Shown here: positions 8,190-17,222 of the stretch, one piece after another
Layout: every line of letters begins with the position of its first letter
How positions within the stretch are numbered: the stretch's first letter is position 1
Assembly (NCBI RefSeq): GCF_000687555.1
Contig: NZ_JHWJ01000005.1
Coordinates: 186,001-250,000, forward strand
DNA: 64,000 nt
Direction: 5' to 3'
DNA from: [Clostridium] aerotolerans DSM 5434
GTDB taxonomy: Bacteria > Bacillota > Clostridia > Lachnospirales > Lachnospiraceae
Notes under the pieces: model-generated
What the model was told of the DNA's origin: nothing
Database searches by the model: none
Seen by the model: the letters and a program-made list of their open reading frames with translations, nothing else
Translations under genes and position numbers: made by a program

Positions 8190-9190
8190 CAAACTGGACA
8201 ATTTCAAAGATATTAGAAGAATACCCATACTCTTTGTCTTACTTTGAGCAGAATAAATTAGACATCACAGGATTTGAGAATCAGACACTGGAAGAATATT
8301 TAGATCATTTTACCGAAATAGAATTAGAGGATCAGGCCATTGATAAAGAAAAGGTCTTATCCGATCTTCCCGTTTATATCGAACAGATGCAGGCGTTTCT
8401 TGGTATCGAAAAGAAGAACCAGGTACTCTCTCTGACCATTCTTGCGGGACATGATAAATCAGGAGTGACGGAAGGCTTTGAGGAGCTGACCATTCACACC
8501 TCTCAGATTATCTCCATTGTAGGCCCTACTGGTTCCGGGAAAAGCCGCCTTCTTGCAGATATCGAGTGGGCAGCTCAAAATGATACACCTACCGGCCGGA
8601 GTATCCGCATTAACGGAGAAGTACCGGATAATAAGTGGCGCTTCTCTTCCAATAACCGTTTGGTCGCTCAGCTTTCTCAGAACATGAACTTTGTTATGGA
8701 TTTAACAGTTGAGGATTTCTTAAACATGCATGCAGTCAGCCGTCTGGTGGAGGACCCACAGTCAGTGATCAATGAAATCATAAAAGCGGCCAATAATCTG
8801 GCTGGCGAGAAGTTTGATCTGACCACGCCGGTAACCAGCTTAAGCGGAGGCCAGTCAAGAGCTCTTATGATTGCAGATACTGCTATTTTAAGCTCCTCTC
8901 CCATTGTTCTCATTGATGAAATTGAAAATGCAGGAATTGACCGAAAAAAAGCCCTGGAGCTTTTAGTCACCTCAGATAAAATCGTCTTGATGGCGACCCA
9001 TGACCCATTGCTTGCACTTATGGCAGATAAGAGAATTGTCATTAAAAACGGTGGAATCAGCAAAGTCATCCACACCAGTGACGAAGAAAAAGAGCTGTTA
9101 AAAGAACTGGAAAAGATGGACACCCTCATTCAGCATGCAAGACAGGAACTTAGAAAAGGAAGCAATTTAACTTCTGATCTGTTAGGATAA
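8186..9190 (+). CDS. ABC-type ATPase with DUF1858-like N-terminus, no permease partner
   Basis: 334 residues. Residues 1-75 form a helical region that resembles the DUF1858-like start of the first gene in the cassette (TISKILEEYPYSLSYFEQNKLDITGF). Residues about 80-300 are an ABC ATPase with Walker A GPTGSGKS (113-120), signature LSGGQ (219-223), Walker B IVLIDE (240-245) and the switch histidine in ATHD (H272). The C-terminal 40 residues are charged and helical. No membrane protein is encoded nearby, so this is unlikely to power a standard importer. A soluble ATPase that works on a protein or metallocofactor, as AtwA does for methyl-coenzyme M reductase, is a better analogy. A strong terminator follows at once. 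Confidence 0.8.
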   Translation: MTNWTISKILEEYPYSLSYFEQNKLDITGFENQTLEEYLDHFTEIELEDQAIDKEKVLSDLPVYIEQMQAFLGIEKKNQVLSLTILAGHDKSGVTEGFEELTIHTSQIISIVGPTGSGKSRLLADIEWAAQNDTPTGRSIRINGEVPDNKWRFSSNNRLVAQLSQNMNFVMDLTVEDFLNMHAVSRLVEDPQSVINEIIKAANNLAGEKFDLTTPVTSLSGGQSRALMIADTAILSSSPIVLIDEIENAGIDRKKALELLVTSDKIVLMATHDPLLALMADKRIVIKNGGISKVIHTSDEEKELLKELEKMDTLIQHARQELRKGSNLTSDLLG

Positions 9191-9203
9191 TCAATGAAAT
9201 AAA

Positions 9204-9260
9204 AAAAGAGCTGTTGGTAAGGCAAAGAAAATATTCTTTTGGCCCTCCAACAGCTCTTTT
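9204..9260. terminator. Bidirectional terminator between cassette and pepT
   Basis: Perfect 14-bp stem: AAAAGAGCTGTTGG (9204-9217) pairs with CCAACAGCTCTTTT (9247-9260). An A-run lies before it and a T-run after it, so it can stop transcription from both sides. Confidence 0.92.
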
Positions 9261-9279
9261 ATTTGAAACAGTAAAAAGC

Positions 9280-10506
9280 TTACCGCTCTGTAAATTTATC
9301 AACAATCTTTAATAACAAATCAACTACCTTTTCCATGGACTGAACCGGTATGAATTCAAATTTGCCATGATAGTTGTAGCCACCAGTACAGATATTAGGA
9401 CATGGAAGCCCTTCATAAGAAAGACGTGCTCCATCGGTTCCTCCTCTGATTGGTGTTACCAAAGGTTCAATCTCCAGTTCCTCCATGGCTGCTTTTGCAA
9501 TGTCGATGAGGTACATATGTGGTTCGATTTTCTCTTTCATGTTAAAGTAACTGTCTCTTAACAACACCTCGACGGTACCTGCTCCATAGCGGCTGTTCAA
9601 ATACTCCTCCACTCTGCGGATGAACTGTTTTTTCTCTTCAAACTTGTCTTTGCTGTGGTCACGGATGATATAATCCATGGCTGCTTCCTCAACACTTCCC
9701 TTCATGGAATCCAGATGGAAAAAGCCTTCGTAGCCATCTGTATACATAGGATTATCAAAGGCAGGAAGCATGTTATGGAATTCCATAGCCATTAATAGCG
9801 CATTCTTCATCTTTCCTTTGGAAGAGCCTGGATGAATGCTCGTACCATGAATCTTTACCTTTGCAGAGGCAGCATTGAAATTCTCATATTCCAATTCTCC
9901 CAGACCGCCGCCGTCAACGGTATAGGCAACCTCAGCTCCGAATCCCTTGACATCAAAGAAATCAGCTCCTCTTCCAACCTCTTCATCGGGAGTAAAGCCA
10001 ATACGGATTTTTCCGTGAGGAATTTCAGGATGAGATAACAGGAATTCTGCCATTGTCATAATCTCTGCAACTCCGGCTTTATCATCAGCACCTAAGAGTG
10101 TGGTGCCATCTGTTGTAATAATGTCCTGTCCTTTATATTTTAATAAATACGGGAAGTCGCTTACCTTCATCGTAAGTCCTGTTTCCTGATTCAGCAAAAT
10201 ATCGTTTCCATCGTAATTCTTTACAATCTGAGGTTTCACTCCAGCTCCTGAAAATGCCGGTGATGTATCCATGTGAGAAACAAATCCCAGTACTGGTATA
10301 GGCCTATCTGTGGTTGCCGGAATCGTCGCGTAAACATAGCCATGATCATCTATAACAACATCTTCAGCCTTCATGGCCCGAAGCTCTGAAGCCAGTTCCT
10401 GAGCCAGTACCTTCTGCTTTTCTGTACTTGGAACTGCCTCCACTCCATCTTTTGACTGGGTGTCATAGGATATATACTTCAAAAAATGATTTAATACTTC
10501 TGACAT
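9280..10506 (-). CDS. pepT: Peptidase T (tripeptide aminopeptidase)
   Basis: 408-residue cytoplasmic M20B zinc metallopeptidase that removes the N-terminal residue from tripeptides. The binuclear-site motifs are present: SHMDTS (H78, D80), GADDKAG (D141) and TPDEEVGRG (E175/E176, general base and ligand). [18 protein letters not shown] near the C-terminus is the substrate-site signature. Length agrees with the family. It is monocistronic: a consensus-like promoter lies upstream and a strong terminator downstream. It is probably used for nutritional peptide turnover. Confidence 0.96.
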   Translation of the reverse strand: MSEVLNHFLKYISYDTQSKDGVEAVPSTEKQKVLAQELASELRAMKAEDVVIDDHGYVYATIPATTDRPIPVLGFVSHMDTSPAFSGAGVKPQIVKNYDGNDILLNQETGLTMKVSDFPYLLKYKGQDIITTDGTTLLGADDKAGVAEIMTMAEFLLSHPEIPHGKIRIGFTPDEEVGRGADFFDVKGFGAEVAYTVDGGGLGELEYENFNAASAKVKIHGTSIHPGSSKGKMKNALLMAMEFHNMLPAFDNPMYTDGYEGFFHLDSMKGSVEEAAMDYIIRDHSKDKFEEKKQFIRRVEEYLNSRYGAGTVEVLLRDSYFNMKEKIEPHMYLIDIAKAAMEELEIEPLVTPIRGGTDGARLSYEGLPCPNICTGGYNYHGKFEFIPVQSMEKVVDLLLKIVDKFTER

Positions 10507-10566
10507 AATAATCGCCTCTTTTTCATGATTTTAGTTTTAATAGCTTTCCCTTTTCCCAATTTCTTT

Positions 10567-10595
10567 ATTATACCATAGAGGTATTATACTGTCTA
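10567..10595 (-). promoter_or_regulatory. Sigma-A promoter of pepT
   Basis: On the minus strand TAGACA (10595-10590) and TATAAT (10572-10567) have exact 17-nt spacing, about 60 nt upstream of the pepT ATG. Confidence 0.78.
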
Positions 10596-10624
10596 CGCCA
10601 TGGTGTTTATGGAATTTCAAATAC

Positions 10625-10674
10625 AAAAAAGGGTATCTCACACAAGCTTCAAAAGCTATGTATAAGATACCCTT
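10625..10674 (-). terminator. Terminator of the histidine operon
   Basis: On the minus strand AAGGGTATCT and AGATACCC pair (10674-10665 with 10638-10631), followed by a six-T run (10630-10625). It lies just after the hisIE stop codon. Confidence 0.88.
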
Positions 10675-10680
10675 AATTCT

Positions 10681-11964
10681 CTAACGGTTAGCCAGTTCCC
10701 TGGTTATATCTTCCCAGGTAACACCTTTTTGAGCCATTAGAACCATCATATGATAAAGAAAATCTGAAATTTCGTATTTTACTTCTTCCGGGTTTGGATT
10801 TTTAGCAGCGATAATAATTTCTGTGGACTCTTCTCCCAGCTTTTTCAGTATTTTATCCAGTCCCTTATCAAAGAGGTAATTGGTATAAGAGCCTTCCTTG
10901 GGGTTGATTTTTCTATCGAGAATCACCTGGAAGACCTCTTCAAATACCTTAAGTGGATTGGAGTCCTTGAATTCTTTTTTAATCAGGCTCTGGTAGAAAC
11001 AGCTTTGCTCTCCTGTATGGCAGGCAGCCCCGATCTGATTGACCTTTGCAAGAAGCGTATCATTATCACAATCAAGAGATAAAGCCTTTACATATTGGAA
11101 ATGACCGGAAGTCTCTCCTTTTTTCCAGAGACTTTGACGGCTGCGGCTATAATATGTCATACAGCCGGATTTTAATGTTTCCTTAAAGGCTTCCTCATTC
11201 ATGTAGGCCAGCATGAGAACTTCTCCCGTGCGGTATTCCTGAACCACCACCGGAATCAGGCCATCGGAATTTAATTTAAACTGGGAAAATTCCACGCTGC
11301 TTTCAAAGGTATCTACTCCGATGCCCTGGGACTTTAATTCCTGTTTTAAATCCATGAATACGGAATCCTCTAACAGGCAGGCAATAAAGCCATCCACCAG
11401 ATCCAGCTTTAAGGAGTCTGAAAGCATATTTTCATCAGAACCAGTCAGTAGAAAATGTTCCTCACAAGAGGAAATTGCTAAAAGGGTCTCCTCCGTAAGG
11501 TCCGGGTCACCAAGAATCATGACCGAAGCTCCCAGCTGAGCATATTCTTTGGTTCGGTTAAGGTAGGAGGAATCTGGTAAATAGGCATAGATCTTATCGT
11601 CTCCAAACCGGTCAGCGGCTTCTTTCATAAGGTCTACATTGTCATCATCCCCTGCATCGAGAAATGCAGCCTTTGATCCAGCATAGAGATATTTTTTTAC
11701 ATCTTCCAGCCGCTTTACTCTGCCTCCGGCAATGACAGGGATATCTGAAAGCCTGACGATCTCTTTGATCAGACCAATGTTTTTTTCATGGTCTTCTTCC
11801 GTATCCGATAAATCATAAATAAATAGTTCATCTGCCCCGCTGTCTCCAAAATAACGGGCCAAAGATAGCAGGTCTTCCTTATAACAGGCCTGTAGGTCAT
11901 CAAGCCTGCACGCCTTGCCCTGCCGTATGCCAAAACCTGCAATCAGTTTTTTGCATTCCATCAA
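10681..11964 (-). CDS. hisIE: HisIE with N-terminal degenerate HisF-like domain
   Basis: 427 residues in three parts. Residues about 1-215 resemble a HisF/HisA half-barrel protein ([17 protein letters not shown] start, [18 protein letters not shown]). However, the HisF catalytic Asp of CLDVKDG is replaced (GFGIRQG), and the second catalytic Asp is not evident. Residues about 225-330 are phosphoribosyl-AMP cyclohydrolase (HisI) with the metal acids D298, D300 and D302 and zinc ligands C315, H316 and C322. Residues about 337-427 are phosphoribosyl-ATP pyrophosphatase (HisE) with [14 protein letters not shown] and ISDFLYH. It catalyses steps 2 and 3 of histidine synthesis. The start overlaps hisA by 4 nt. 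The extra domain may be structural; a standalone HisF is still needed. Confidence 0.9.
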   Translation of the reverse strand: MMECKKLIAGFGIRQGKACRLDDLQACYKEDLLSLARYFGDSGADELFIYDLSDTEEDHEKNIGLIKEIVRLSDIPVIAGGRVKRLEDVKKYLYAGSKAAFLDAGDDDNVDLMKEAADRFGDDKIYAYLPDSSYLNRTKEYAQLGASVMILGDPDLTEETLLAISSCEEHFLLTGSDENMLSDSLKLDLVDGFIACLLEDSVFMDLKQELKSQGIGVDTFESSVEFSQFKLNSDGLIPVVVQEYRTGEVLMLAYMNEEAFKETLKSGCMTYYSRSRQSLWKKGETSGHFQYVKALSLDCDNDTLLAKVNQIGAACHTGEQSCFYQSLIKKEFKDSNPLKVFEEVFQVILDRKINPKEGSYTNYLFDKGLDKILKKLGEESTEIIIAAKNPNPEEVKYEISDFLYHMMVLMAQKGVTWEDITRELANR

Positions 11965-12704
11965 CTTTTCCTCCCCTGATGGTCCTGTCCTTCAAAAGCA
12001 ACAATAGCTTCTTTTAAATCGATTCTATTCTCATACAGAGCTTTTCCGATAATTGCACCACATATGCCTGCATGGTATAGTTCTTCTAAATCTTCCATGG
12101 AAGACATTCCACCGGAAGCGATAATGTCAAGACCTGTTTCTTCCGTCAATTTCCTGGTGTATTCCACATTAGGACCTGACAGCATTCCATCTCTGGCGAT
12201 ATCTGTATACACCACATGACGAATTCCGTATTCTTTCATTTGGTTTGCAAGCTGGGATGCGGAAAGATTGCTGATTTTCTCCCATCCTTCTACAGCAACC
12301 ATGCCATTTTTCGCATCGATTCCTGCTACAATACGCTCCTGTCCAAATTTATTCACCATTTGCCGAATAAATTCCGGATTTTCTGCAGCTTTTGTTCCAA
12401 TAATGACACGACTTACCCCAAGAGACAGAATAAACTCAATATCTTCTTCCTTTCGGATACCGCCGCCCATCTGAACAGGGATAGAAACTTCCGCCGCAAT
12501 CTTCTTCACAACCTCTTTGTTCACAGAATGACCAGCCAGAGCTCCGTCTAAGTCCACCAGATGGAGATAGGTAGCTCCCATTGACTGCCATTTTGCAGCA
12601 ATCTCTTCTGGTCTGTCAGAATATACTGTTATATCCTTAAATTCGCCCTGTCTTAAGCGGACGCACTGCCCGTTTTTTAAATCAATCGCTGGATAAAGCT
12701 GCAT
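11961..12704 (-). CDS. hisA: Phosphoribosylformimino-5-aminoimidazole carboxamide ribotide isomerase HisA
   Basis: 247-residue TIM-barrel isomerase for the ProFAR to PRFAR step (step 4) of histidine synthesis. The catalytic acid D8 is in the PAIDLKNG start and the second acid D130 is in VAGIDAKNG. Phosphate-binding loops are QMGGGIR near 78-84 and ASGGMSS near the C-terminus. Length is normal. The gene overlaps hisIE by 4 nt and sits 12 nt after hisB. In many relatives hisH lies between hisB and hisA and hisF follows hisA; here both are missing. Confidence 0.96.
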   Translation of the reverse strand: MQLYPAIDLKNGQCVRLRQGEFKDITVYSDRPEEIAAKWQSMGATYLHLVDLDGALAGHSVNKEVVKKIAAEVSIPVQMGGGIRKEEDIEFILSLGVSRVIIGTKAAENPEFIRQMVNKFGQERIVAGIDAKNGMVAVEGWEKISNLSASQLANQMKEYGIRHVVYTDIARDGMLSGPNVEYTRKLTEETGLDIIASGGMSSMEDLEELYHAGICGAIIGKALYENRIDLKEAIVAFEGQDHQGRKS

Positions 12705-12716
12705 ACGAATTCTCCT

Positions 12717-13304
12717 TTATAATGTCCCTTTCGTAGATAACACTCCACGAATTCTGTCATCTATCATGGTAGCCTCATCAAGTGCCTTTGCAAATGCTTT
12801 AAAGATTCCTTCGATGATATGGTGATTGTTTTCTCCTGCCAGTTTTCTGATATGCAGATTCATCTCGCTGGCATAGGAAACCGCATAGAAGAACTCTTTT
12901 ACCATCTCAGTCTCAAAATCCCCTACCCGTTCTGCTGTAAATGGAACATCAAAGCTGAAATAAGGTCTGCCGGATAAATCAATGGCACAAAGGATGAGAG
13001 TTTCATCCATGGGAAGAATCATGCTTCCATACCGTTTTATGGACTTTTTATCACCAAGGGCTTTCTTAATGGCATTCCCCAGCACAATTCCAGTATCTTC
13101 TACCGTATGATGAGTATCTACCTCCAGATCTCCATCTACAGAAAGATTTAGGTCAAAAAAACCGTGACGGGTAAAACTGTTTAACATATGATCGAAAAAG
13201 CCGATACCTGTGTTTATCACTGCCTCTCCCTGTCCATCCAGATTAAAGCGCATGTTAATATTCGTTTCTCCAGTCACTCGTTCAATCTCACAACTTCGTC
13301 CCAC
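12717..13304 (-). CDS. hisB: Imidazoleglycerol-phosphate dehydratase HisB
   Basis: 195-residue monofunctional dehydratase (step 6 of histidine synthesis) with the two duplicated metal-binding histidine signatures: FFDHML with DTHHTVEDTGIVLG in the first half, and the second-half DHxxE-type segment seen here as NNHHIIEGIFKAFAKAL. The start codon is GTG (13304), preceded by a GGAGGTGGAAGGAA stretch that gives a strong ribosome site. There is no histidinol-phosphate phosphatase domain, as usual for Gram-positives, so that enzyme is encoded elsewhere. It lies 21 nt after hisD in the operon. Confidence 0.96.
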   Translation of the reverse strand: MGRSCEIERVTGETNINMRFNLDGQGEAVINTGIGFFDHMLNSFTRHGFFDLNLSVDGDLEVDTHHTVEDTGIVLGNAIKKALGDKKSIKRYGSMILPMDETLILCAIDLSGRPYFSFDVPFTAERVGDFETEMVKEFFYAVSYASEMNLHIRKLAGENNHHIIEGIFKAFAKALDEATMIDDRIRGVLSTKGTL

Positions 13305-13325
13305 GTTCCTTCCACCTCCCCTGTG

Positions 13326-14627
13326 TTATGACTCCTCTTCCTCAAACCGTACCTTCACCGAATTGGCGTGAGCTGTTAAATATTCTGCATTTGCAAAAGC
13401 CTCAATATCCTGGTGAACCTCGTATAAGGCTTCTTTGGAATAATAAACAATGCTTGACTTCTTTACGAAATCATCCACGCTTAAAGCAGAGAAGAAACGG
13501 GCAGTCCCATTAGTGGGAAGCACGTGGTTAGGACCTGCAAAATAATCACCCAAAGGCTCTGAGCTGTATTCTCCGATGAAGATAGCTCCTGCATGACGGA
13601 TCTTTGTCATATCCTCAAATGGATTCTTCGTCACGATTTCCAAATGCTCCGGTGCGATTTCATTGACGGTCTCAATGGCTTCCTTCATAGAATCTGCTAC
13701 CAGAATATAACCGTATTGATCCAGGGATTTTCGAATAATTTCAGTTCGGGAAAGCTGGTTTGTAAACCGCTCTGCTTCCTCCGATACCTTTTGGGCCAGT
13801 TCCATGCTGGTGGTTACTAAAATAGAAGAAGCCAGCTCATCATGCTCTGCCTGAGAAAGAAGATCAGCAGCAACAAAACGGGGGTTGGCGCTCTCGTCCG
13901 CAAGGACAAGAATCTCACTGGGTCCTGCAATGCTGTCAATGCTCACATGGCCGTAGACTGCCTTTTTTGCCAGGGCAACAAATATATTGCCAGGGCCTAC
14001 AATTTTATCTACCCGTGGAATGGATTCCGTACCAAATGCCAGGGCTGCGATAGCCTGGGCCCCTCCCACTTTATATACCTCAGTAACTCCAGAAAGTCGG
14101 GCTGCGGTCAAGGTCACTGGATTGACCTTTCCATCCCTTCCCGGAGGAGTCACCATGACGATGCGATCCACTCCAGCCACTTTTGCAGGAATGATGTTCA
14201 TTAAAACAGAAGAAGGATAAGCGGCTTTTCCACCTGGAACGTATACACCGGCACTCTCCAGCGCAGTGACCTTTTGACCCAGAATGGTACCGTTTGGCTT
14301 GCTGTCAAACCAACTGTATTGTTTCTGTTTTTCGTGAAATTCCTGAATGTTTTTCAGGGATTTCTTCATTACTTCCAAAAGCTCTGGCTTTACTTCTTTT
14401 AACGCTTCCTCCATCTCCTCTTCCGTTACTCTGATGTTGGAAGAATTGATATCCGCATGATCAAATTCCCTGGTATATGCGAACACGGCTTTGTCCCGGT
14501 CTTTTTTTACCGTATCAATGATGTTCTGGACTGCATCTGCATACGTACCGTATTGATTGGGATCCCGTTTCAAGAGATCTGCGAGAATGTTTTTTCTGGA
14601 TGTTTCATCTAATGTTACGATTCTCAT
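13326..14627 (-). CDS. hisD: Histidinol dehydrogenase HisD
   Basis: 433-residue zinc- and NAD-dependent enzyme that oxidises L-histidinol to L-histidine in two steps, the end of the pathway. Typical blocks are visible: [25 protein letters not shown], the HisD signature region [18 protein letters not shown] with [24 protein letters not shown] (metal ligand histidine), EIAPEHLEI (catalytic Glu-His) and GNxHVLPT-like [14 protein letters not shown]. Length matches the family. The start overlaps the hisG stop by 4 nt (ATGA), so translation is coupled. Confidence 0.97.
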   Translation of the reverse strand: MRIVTLDETSRKNILADLLKRDPNQYGTYADAVQNIIDTVKKDRDKAVFAYTREFDHADINSSNIRVTEEEMEEALKEVKPELLEVMKKSLKNIQEFHEKQKQYSWFDSKPNGTILGQKVTALESAGVYVPGGKAAYPSSVLMNIIPAKVAGVDRIVMVTPPGRDGKVNPVTLTAARLSGVTEVYKVGGAQAIAALAFGTESIPRVDKIVGPGNIFVALAKKAVYGHVSIDSIAGPSEILVLADESANPRFVAADLLSQAEHDELASSILVTTSMELAQKVSEEAERFTNQLSRTEIIRKSLDQYGYILVADSMKEAIETVNEIAPEHLEIVTKNPFEDMTKIRHAGAIFIGEYSSEPLGDYFAGPNHVLPTNGTARFFSALSVDDFVKKSSIVYYSKEALYEVHQDIEAFANAEYLTAHANSVKVRFEEEES

Positions 14628-15274
14628 TGGTTTTCCTCCTGCAGTAAGGTGCGAAGATCACGGATGAGCTTTGTGATCCTGTCATTTTCCCGTTTCAAAC
14701 TCACCTGATTTACCACCATTCGGGCTGATAGGGGACAAATCTCCTCTAATACCGTAAGGCCATTCTCCTTTAAGGTCGCTCCTGTTTCCACAATATCTAC
14801 GATGACCTCGGAAAGTCCAACAATAGGAGCCAGCTCAATGGAACCATTCAACTTAATGATTTCCACAGTCTGGTGCTTCTTGTTGTAAAAATAGTCCTTG
14901 GCAATGGCTGGATATTTGGTTGCTACCCGGATTCTTTCATGATGCTTTAAAAGCTCTCTGGCTGATTCGGGACCACAGACGCACATGCGGCAGCTTCCCA
15001 TACCAAGATCCATCACTTCGTAAAGCTTACGGCCTTCTTCCAAAATAGTATCCTTGCCCACCACGCCGATATCCGCCGCACCGTATTCTACATAGGTGGG
15101 AACATCGCTGGCTTTTGCAAGGAAGAATCTGATACCCAATTCCTCATTAACAAAGATCAGTTTTCTGGAGTCTTTATCCTTCATCTCTTCACAGGTAATA
15201 CCTATTTTTTCAAACATGGAGAGGGACTTGCTGGCCAGACGCCCTTTTGCCAGGGCAAAGGTTAAATATCTCAT
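14624..15274 (-). CDS. hisG: ATP phosphoribosyltransferase, short form HisG
   Basis: 216-residue catalytic subunit of the short HisG form, which joins ATP and PRPP in the first step of histidine synthesis. It begins [15 protein letters not shown] and carries [14 protein letters not shown] and the PRPP-binding [15 protein letters not shown]. It lacks the C-terminal regulatory ACT-like domain of the long form. Histidine feedback therefore depends on the HisZ subunit, encoded 13 nt upstream. The downstream end overlaps hisD by 4 nt. Confidence 0.96.
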   Translation of the reverse strand: MRYLTFALAKGRLASKSLSMFEKIGITCEEMKDKDSRKLIFVNEELGIRFFLAKASDVPTYVEYGAADIGVVGKDTILEEGRKLYEVMDLGMGSCRMCVCGPESARELLKHHERIRVATKYPAIAKDYFYNKKHQTVEIIKLNGSIELAPIVGLSEVIVDIVETGATLKENGLTVLEEICPLSARMVVNQVSLKRENDRITKLIRDLRTLLQEENQ

Positions 15275-15287
15275 ACGTTCCCTCCCG

Positions 15288-16550
15288 TCATTTTAAATAT
15301 TCTGAAAGCGGTATTTCATCTTCTCTTCCAAGAGACAGATTTTTAATGGTAACAGATATTCCCCTGGAATCCAGATACAAAAGATTGGTAAGCTCTCTGC
15401 GAAGGGCATAGGCTTCATAATCTTCTATAGAGCGTTTTCCATCTCTTGACTGAAGCTGAACCGACAAACCAGTGCTTCTAAAATGATCTGCTAACAGAAT
15501 GGCCTGTTCTCTGGATTCCTGTTCATAAAGGATCATGGTATTGGTCACAGGAATTTCTGTTTTGATCTTTTGTCTGGATAAGGCTAAAAGCAGCTCTTCC
15601 ACAGAGATTCCAAATCCCACAGCAGGCGAATCTTTCCCAAACTGCTCTAAAAGCTTATCATATCTTCCGCCATTTACGATATAATCGCCGGTTCCATAAG
15701 AGTATGCCTTAAATATAATCCCTGTATAATACTGATACTGGCTCAGCATTCCAAGATCATAAGAAACGTAATCAGAAAGCTCGTAAAAGGAAAGGATTTC
15801 ATTTACCTCTTCCAGACGTTCAATGGCTTTTAAAGCTCTTTTATTACTCGTTAGTTCTTTGGCTGCCTTTATTTGATCCAGGGAGCCAAAAAGCTCCGGA
15901 AGTTTTAAGAACACCTGCTTTAATTCATCGGATATAGGCTGAGAGTTAACAAGCTCTTCCACCCCAAAGTAATTTTTATTTTCTATCAGCTCTCTTAGAC
16001 GTTCTTCCTGCTCCTCGTCCATGCCTGCTTCTTCTAAAAGTCCTTTAAAGAAATCCACTTCTCCTAATTCCACCTGGATTTCCGTAAGTCCTGCACTCAT
16101 CAGTGCCCAGATTACCATAGCAAGAATCTCGCCATCAGAGTCCGCAGAACCGTCTCCAATGAGCTCTACGCCGGTCTGGCTGGCTTCCTTTAGCCTGCCT
16201 TGATAGCTGGAATGATTGATAAAAGTCCGTTCCATATAACAAAGGCGGATGGGCATATCCTCGTGAAGGAAATACTTTGCCGCACATCTTGCAATTGCAG
16301 GCGTCTCATCGGGCCGAAGTACAAGGGTATGATTGTCACGGTCAAAGAATTTAAACATTTCCTTGGCCTTTACACTGCCTCTTGATTCATTAAAGATGTC
16401 AAAGAATTCAAAGGTAGGAGTCTCTATATCCTGATACCCACACAAATGAAATACCTTTAATATCTTTTCCTGTATGACTGCCTTTCTGGTACACTCTGCT
16501 CCGTATATATCCCGGACACCATCCGGAGTATGTAACAGTTTATTTGCCAT
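15288..16550 (-). CDS. hisZ: ATP phosphoribosyltransferase regulatory subunit HisZ
   Basis: 420-residue paralogue of histidyl-tRNA synthetase that lacks tRNA charging and acts as the regulatory partner of short HisG. The class II synthetase core is visible: [10 protein letters not shown] start, motif 2-like [43 protein letters not shown], and motif 3-like [33 protein letters not shown]. The anticodon-binding domain is reduced. It is the first gene of the operon, with a 98-nt leader from a consensus promoter. A true HisRS must be elsewhere; the pairing with short HisG makes the HisZ reading firm. Confidence 0.94.
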   Translation of the reverse strand: MANKLLHTPDGVRDIYGAECTRKAVIQEKILKVFHLCGYQDIETPTFEFFDIFNESRGSVKAKEMFKFFDRDNHTLVLRPDETPAIARCAAKYFLHEDMPIRLCYMERTFINHSSYQGRLKEASQTGVELIGDGSADSDGEILAMVIWALMSAGLTEIQVELGEVDFFKGLLEEAGMDEEQEERLRELIENKNYFGVEELVNSQPISDELKQVFLKLPELFGSLDQIKAAKELTSNKRALKAIERLEEVNEILSFYELSDYVSYDLGMLSQYQYYTGIIFKAYSYGTGDYIVNGGRYDKLLEQFGKDSPAVGFGISVEELLLALSRQKIKTEIPVTNTMILYEQESREQAILLADHFRSTGLSVQLQSRDGKRSIEDYEAYALRRELTNLLYLDSRGISVTIKNLSLGREDEIPLSEYLK

Positions 16551-16654
16551 ATAAACCTCCTGACTGCTGAAATCAGTGAAGAAATTCTATTTCATGCGTT
16601 ATCCTTTATCGCTACTTTATTGTAGTAAAGTGATAATTCAATGATGTGCTGTTT

Positions 16655-16683
16655 ATTATAGGTTACAAATCCTGACTTGTCAA
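16655..16683 (-). promoter_or_regulatory. Consensus sigma-A promoter of the histidine operon
   Basis: On the minus strand TTGACA (16683-16678) and TATAAT (16660-16655) are both perfect consensus, with 17-nt spacing. The -35 overlaps the last codons of recU. The roughly 98-nt leader to hisZ holds short hairpins (CTTTA/TAAAG) but no T-box hallmark. Confidence 0.93.
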
Positions 16684-17213
16684 TCTCTTCCTGTCAAATC
16701 TTTTTGAATCATTTCCAAATAGTGGACCAGAATATCACGGCAGCTTCCGATCTTCCAGGTCTTATCCACCTCTTCATAGGTAAAGCTTTTTCTTCCGCCC
16801 TCCTCCATTCTCTTCCAGTATTCTTTCAACCGGGCAAATGGGAGATAATAAATCTCGTTTTTCTGGGTGTAGGATAAGATAATAAAGGCGATTCCTCCCT
16901 GTTGCTCAAAGGCTTCCATAAAAGCGACCTGGTGGGGATGGATATTCTGTAGCGGAAAGGTATTGGCCCCGCACTCCTTTGCATCGAAGCAGATAGGGAT
17001 TCCCTGTACCGCACCGATATAATCCACTGTACTTTTCTGGTCAAAATACGCCAGTGTAATATGCCGGCTTTCCTTATCGATGGAGATCGGTGTGATTGGA
17101 GTCGGTATTTTCTGAATCAATGCAAGTCCCTTTTCCCGGTATCCTTCATTGCTTCTGTTAATCAGTTCTTCCAGGGTAGATCCCCTTAACCCTCTGGTTT
17201 TCCAGGTTCCCAT
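16680..17213 (-). CDS. recU: Holliday junction resolvase RecU
   Basis: 177-residue Holliday-junction resolving endonuclease, the Gram-positive counterpart of RuvC, acting in recombination and chromosome segregation. The PD-(D/E)xK catalytic core is visible: D64 in STVDYIGAVQG and D77-x-K79 in CFDAKE, plus the N-terminal NRG-like basic stretch (RGLRGSTLEELINRSNEGY) and the stalk region. Length is close to the family (about 170-200). It is 9 nt downstream of the RluA-type gene and is the last gene of a long minus-strand cluster. Its 3' end contains the histidine promoter. Confidence 0.93.
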   Translation of the reverse strand: MGTWKTRGLRGSTLEELINRSNEGYREKGLALIQKIPTPITPISIDKESRHITLAYFDQKSTVDYIGAVQGIPICFDAKECGANTFPLQNIHPHQVAFMEAFEQQGGIAFIILSYTQKNEIYYLPFARLKEYWKRMEEGGRKSFTYEEVDKTWKIGSCRDILVHYLEMIQKDLTGRD

Positions 17214-17222
17214 ATCTCCCTC

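Noticed and set aside
9832-10038. Plus-strand frame inside pepT
   Set aside because: Antisense shadow of the peptidase metal-site region.
13842-14204. 120-residue plus-strand frame
   Set aside because: It lies opposite conserved hisD sequence, an antisense shadow.
16551-16654. Possible T-box or attenuator before hisZ
   Set aside because: The leader is under 100 nt and lacks the T-box sequence, specifier loop and terminator hairpin.
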